Assembly (NCBI GenBank): GCA_020629155.1 | Contig: JAHDDW010000003.1 | Span: forward strand, 175,691-239,690 | DNA length: 64,000 nucleotides | Direction: 5' to 3' | Origin: Acidimicrobiales bacterium | GTDB taxonomy: Bacteria > Actinomycetota > Acidimicrobiia > Acidimicrobiales > SZUA-35 | Part shown: positions 63,946 through 64,000 of the stretch, piece after piece | Layout: each line of letters starts with the position of its first letter | How positions within the stretch are numbered: position 1 is the first letter of the stretch | Notes under the pieces: model-generated | Database searches by the model: none | What the model was told of the DNA's origin: nothing | What the model saw: only the letters and a program-made list of their open reading frames with translations | Made by a program: the position numbers and the translations under genes

Positions 63946-64000
63946 GTCATTCCCAGCCACCACCACGTCATTCCCAGCCACCACCACGTCATTCCCAGCC
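63946..64000. repeat. 21-bp tandem repeat running off the right edge
   Basis: The unit GTCATTCCCAGCCACCACCAC occurs at 63946-63966 and 63967-63987, with a third partial copy at 63988-64000 that continues beyond the window. The copies are identical. Direct head-to-tail array with no spacer, so it is a minisatellite and not a CRISPR. It begins 39 bases after the orphan gene's stop. Confidence 0.9.

Noticed and set aside
63946..64000. CRISPR array
   Set aside because: The units are joined head to tail with no variable spacers.

Overview
The window looks like a chromosomal segment of a moderately AT-rich member of Actinomycetota, most likely an Acidimicrobiia-type lineage. This placement is inferred from gene content and order, since no search was possible. 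The supporting signs are an actinobacterial integration host factor (MihF) between pyrF and gmk, a rapZ-yvcK-gap-pgk-tpiA-secG string, a mycobacterial-style MenB with an active-site Asp, a SpoIID protein with a DUF4214-like tail, and a YacP-like NYN protein on a long coiled coil. There are no phages, insertion sequences, CRISPR arrays or rRNA genes. The content is mostly housekeeping, with a few orphan genes.

Layout. 1-9.7 kb: edge of an alpha/beta hydrolase-OsmC gene (minus), an orphan ORF, a CapA-like lipoprotein, a membrane diguanylate cyclase, a UDG-superfamily protein, a TrmA/RlmD-type methyltransferase, an ABC-F protein, an alpha/beta hydrolase and a sugar phosphotransferase. 9.7-20.6 kb: small membrane protein, thrB, der, a lipid-modification operon (FAD protein, DUF1365, Cfa) overlapping ispH, then menB, an RDD protein and menF. 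20.8-24 kb: truncated RhuM-like gene, tRNA-Gln(CTG), YdcF-like protein, gltX. 24-32 kb: SpoIID protein, a 60-residue acidic ORF with a glycosyltransferase, and two family-5 solute-binding lipoproteins flanking secG.

32-43 kb is a long minus-strand array. Read in transcription order it is pyrD, pyrF, mihF, gmk, hybrid histidine kinase, H-NOX, second histidine kinase, rapZ, yvcK, gap, pgk, tpiA. The H-NOX signalling trio sits where many actinobacteria carry rpoZ-coaBC-metK. whiA is absent from its usual place between yvcK and gap. gmk has no ATG, GTG or TTG codon upstream of its P-loop.

43-64 kb: an 846-residue protein with an S-adenosylhomocysteine-hydrolase-like NAD domain, a membrane-anchored GH5 hydrolase, a site-2 protease, a thioredoxin-like protein, a cold-shock protein, the NYN protein, trpD, the RNase P RNA gene rnpB (plus strand, with a compensated non-standard P4 helix), a zinc-ribbon coiled-coil protein, a bifunctional PBP, two unrecognised proteins, an OxyR-type regulator, a degenerate M23 protein, a ChbG/YdjC deacetylase, citramalate synthase, an orphan gene, and a 21-bp tandem repeat running off the right edge.

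The strongest leads are the H-NOX two-kinase module, the SAHH-like protein, the gmk start, the RNase P P4 covariation, and the small ORF coupled to a glycosyltransferase.
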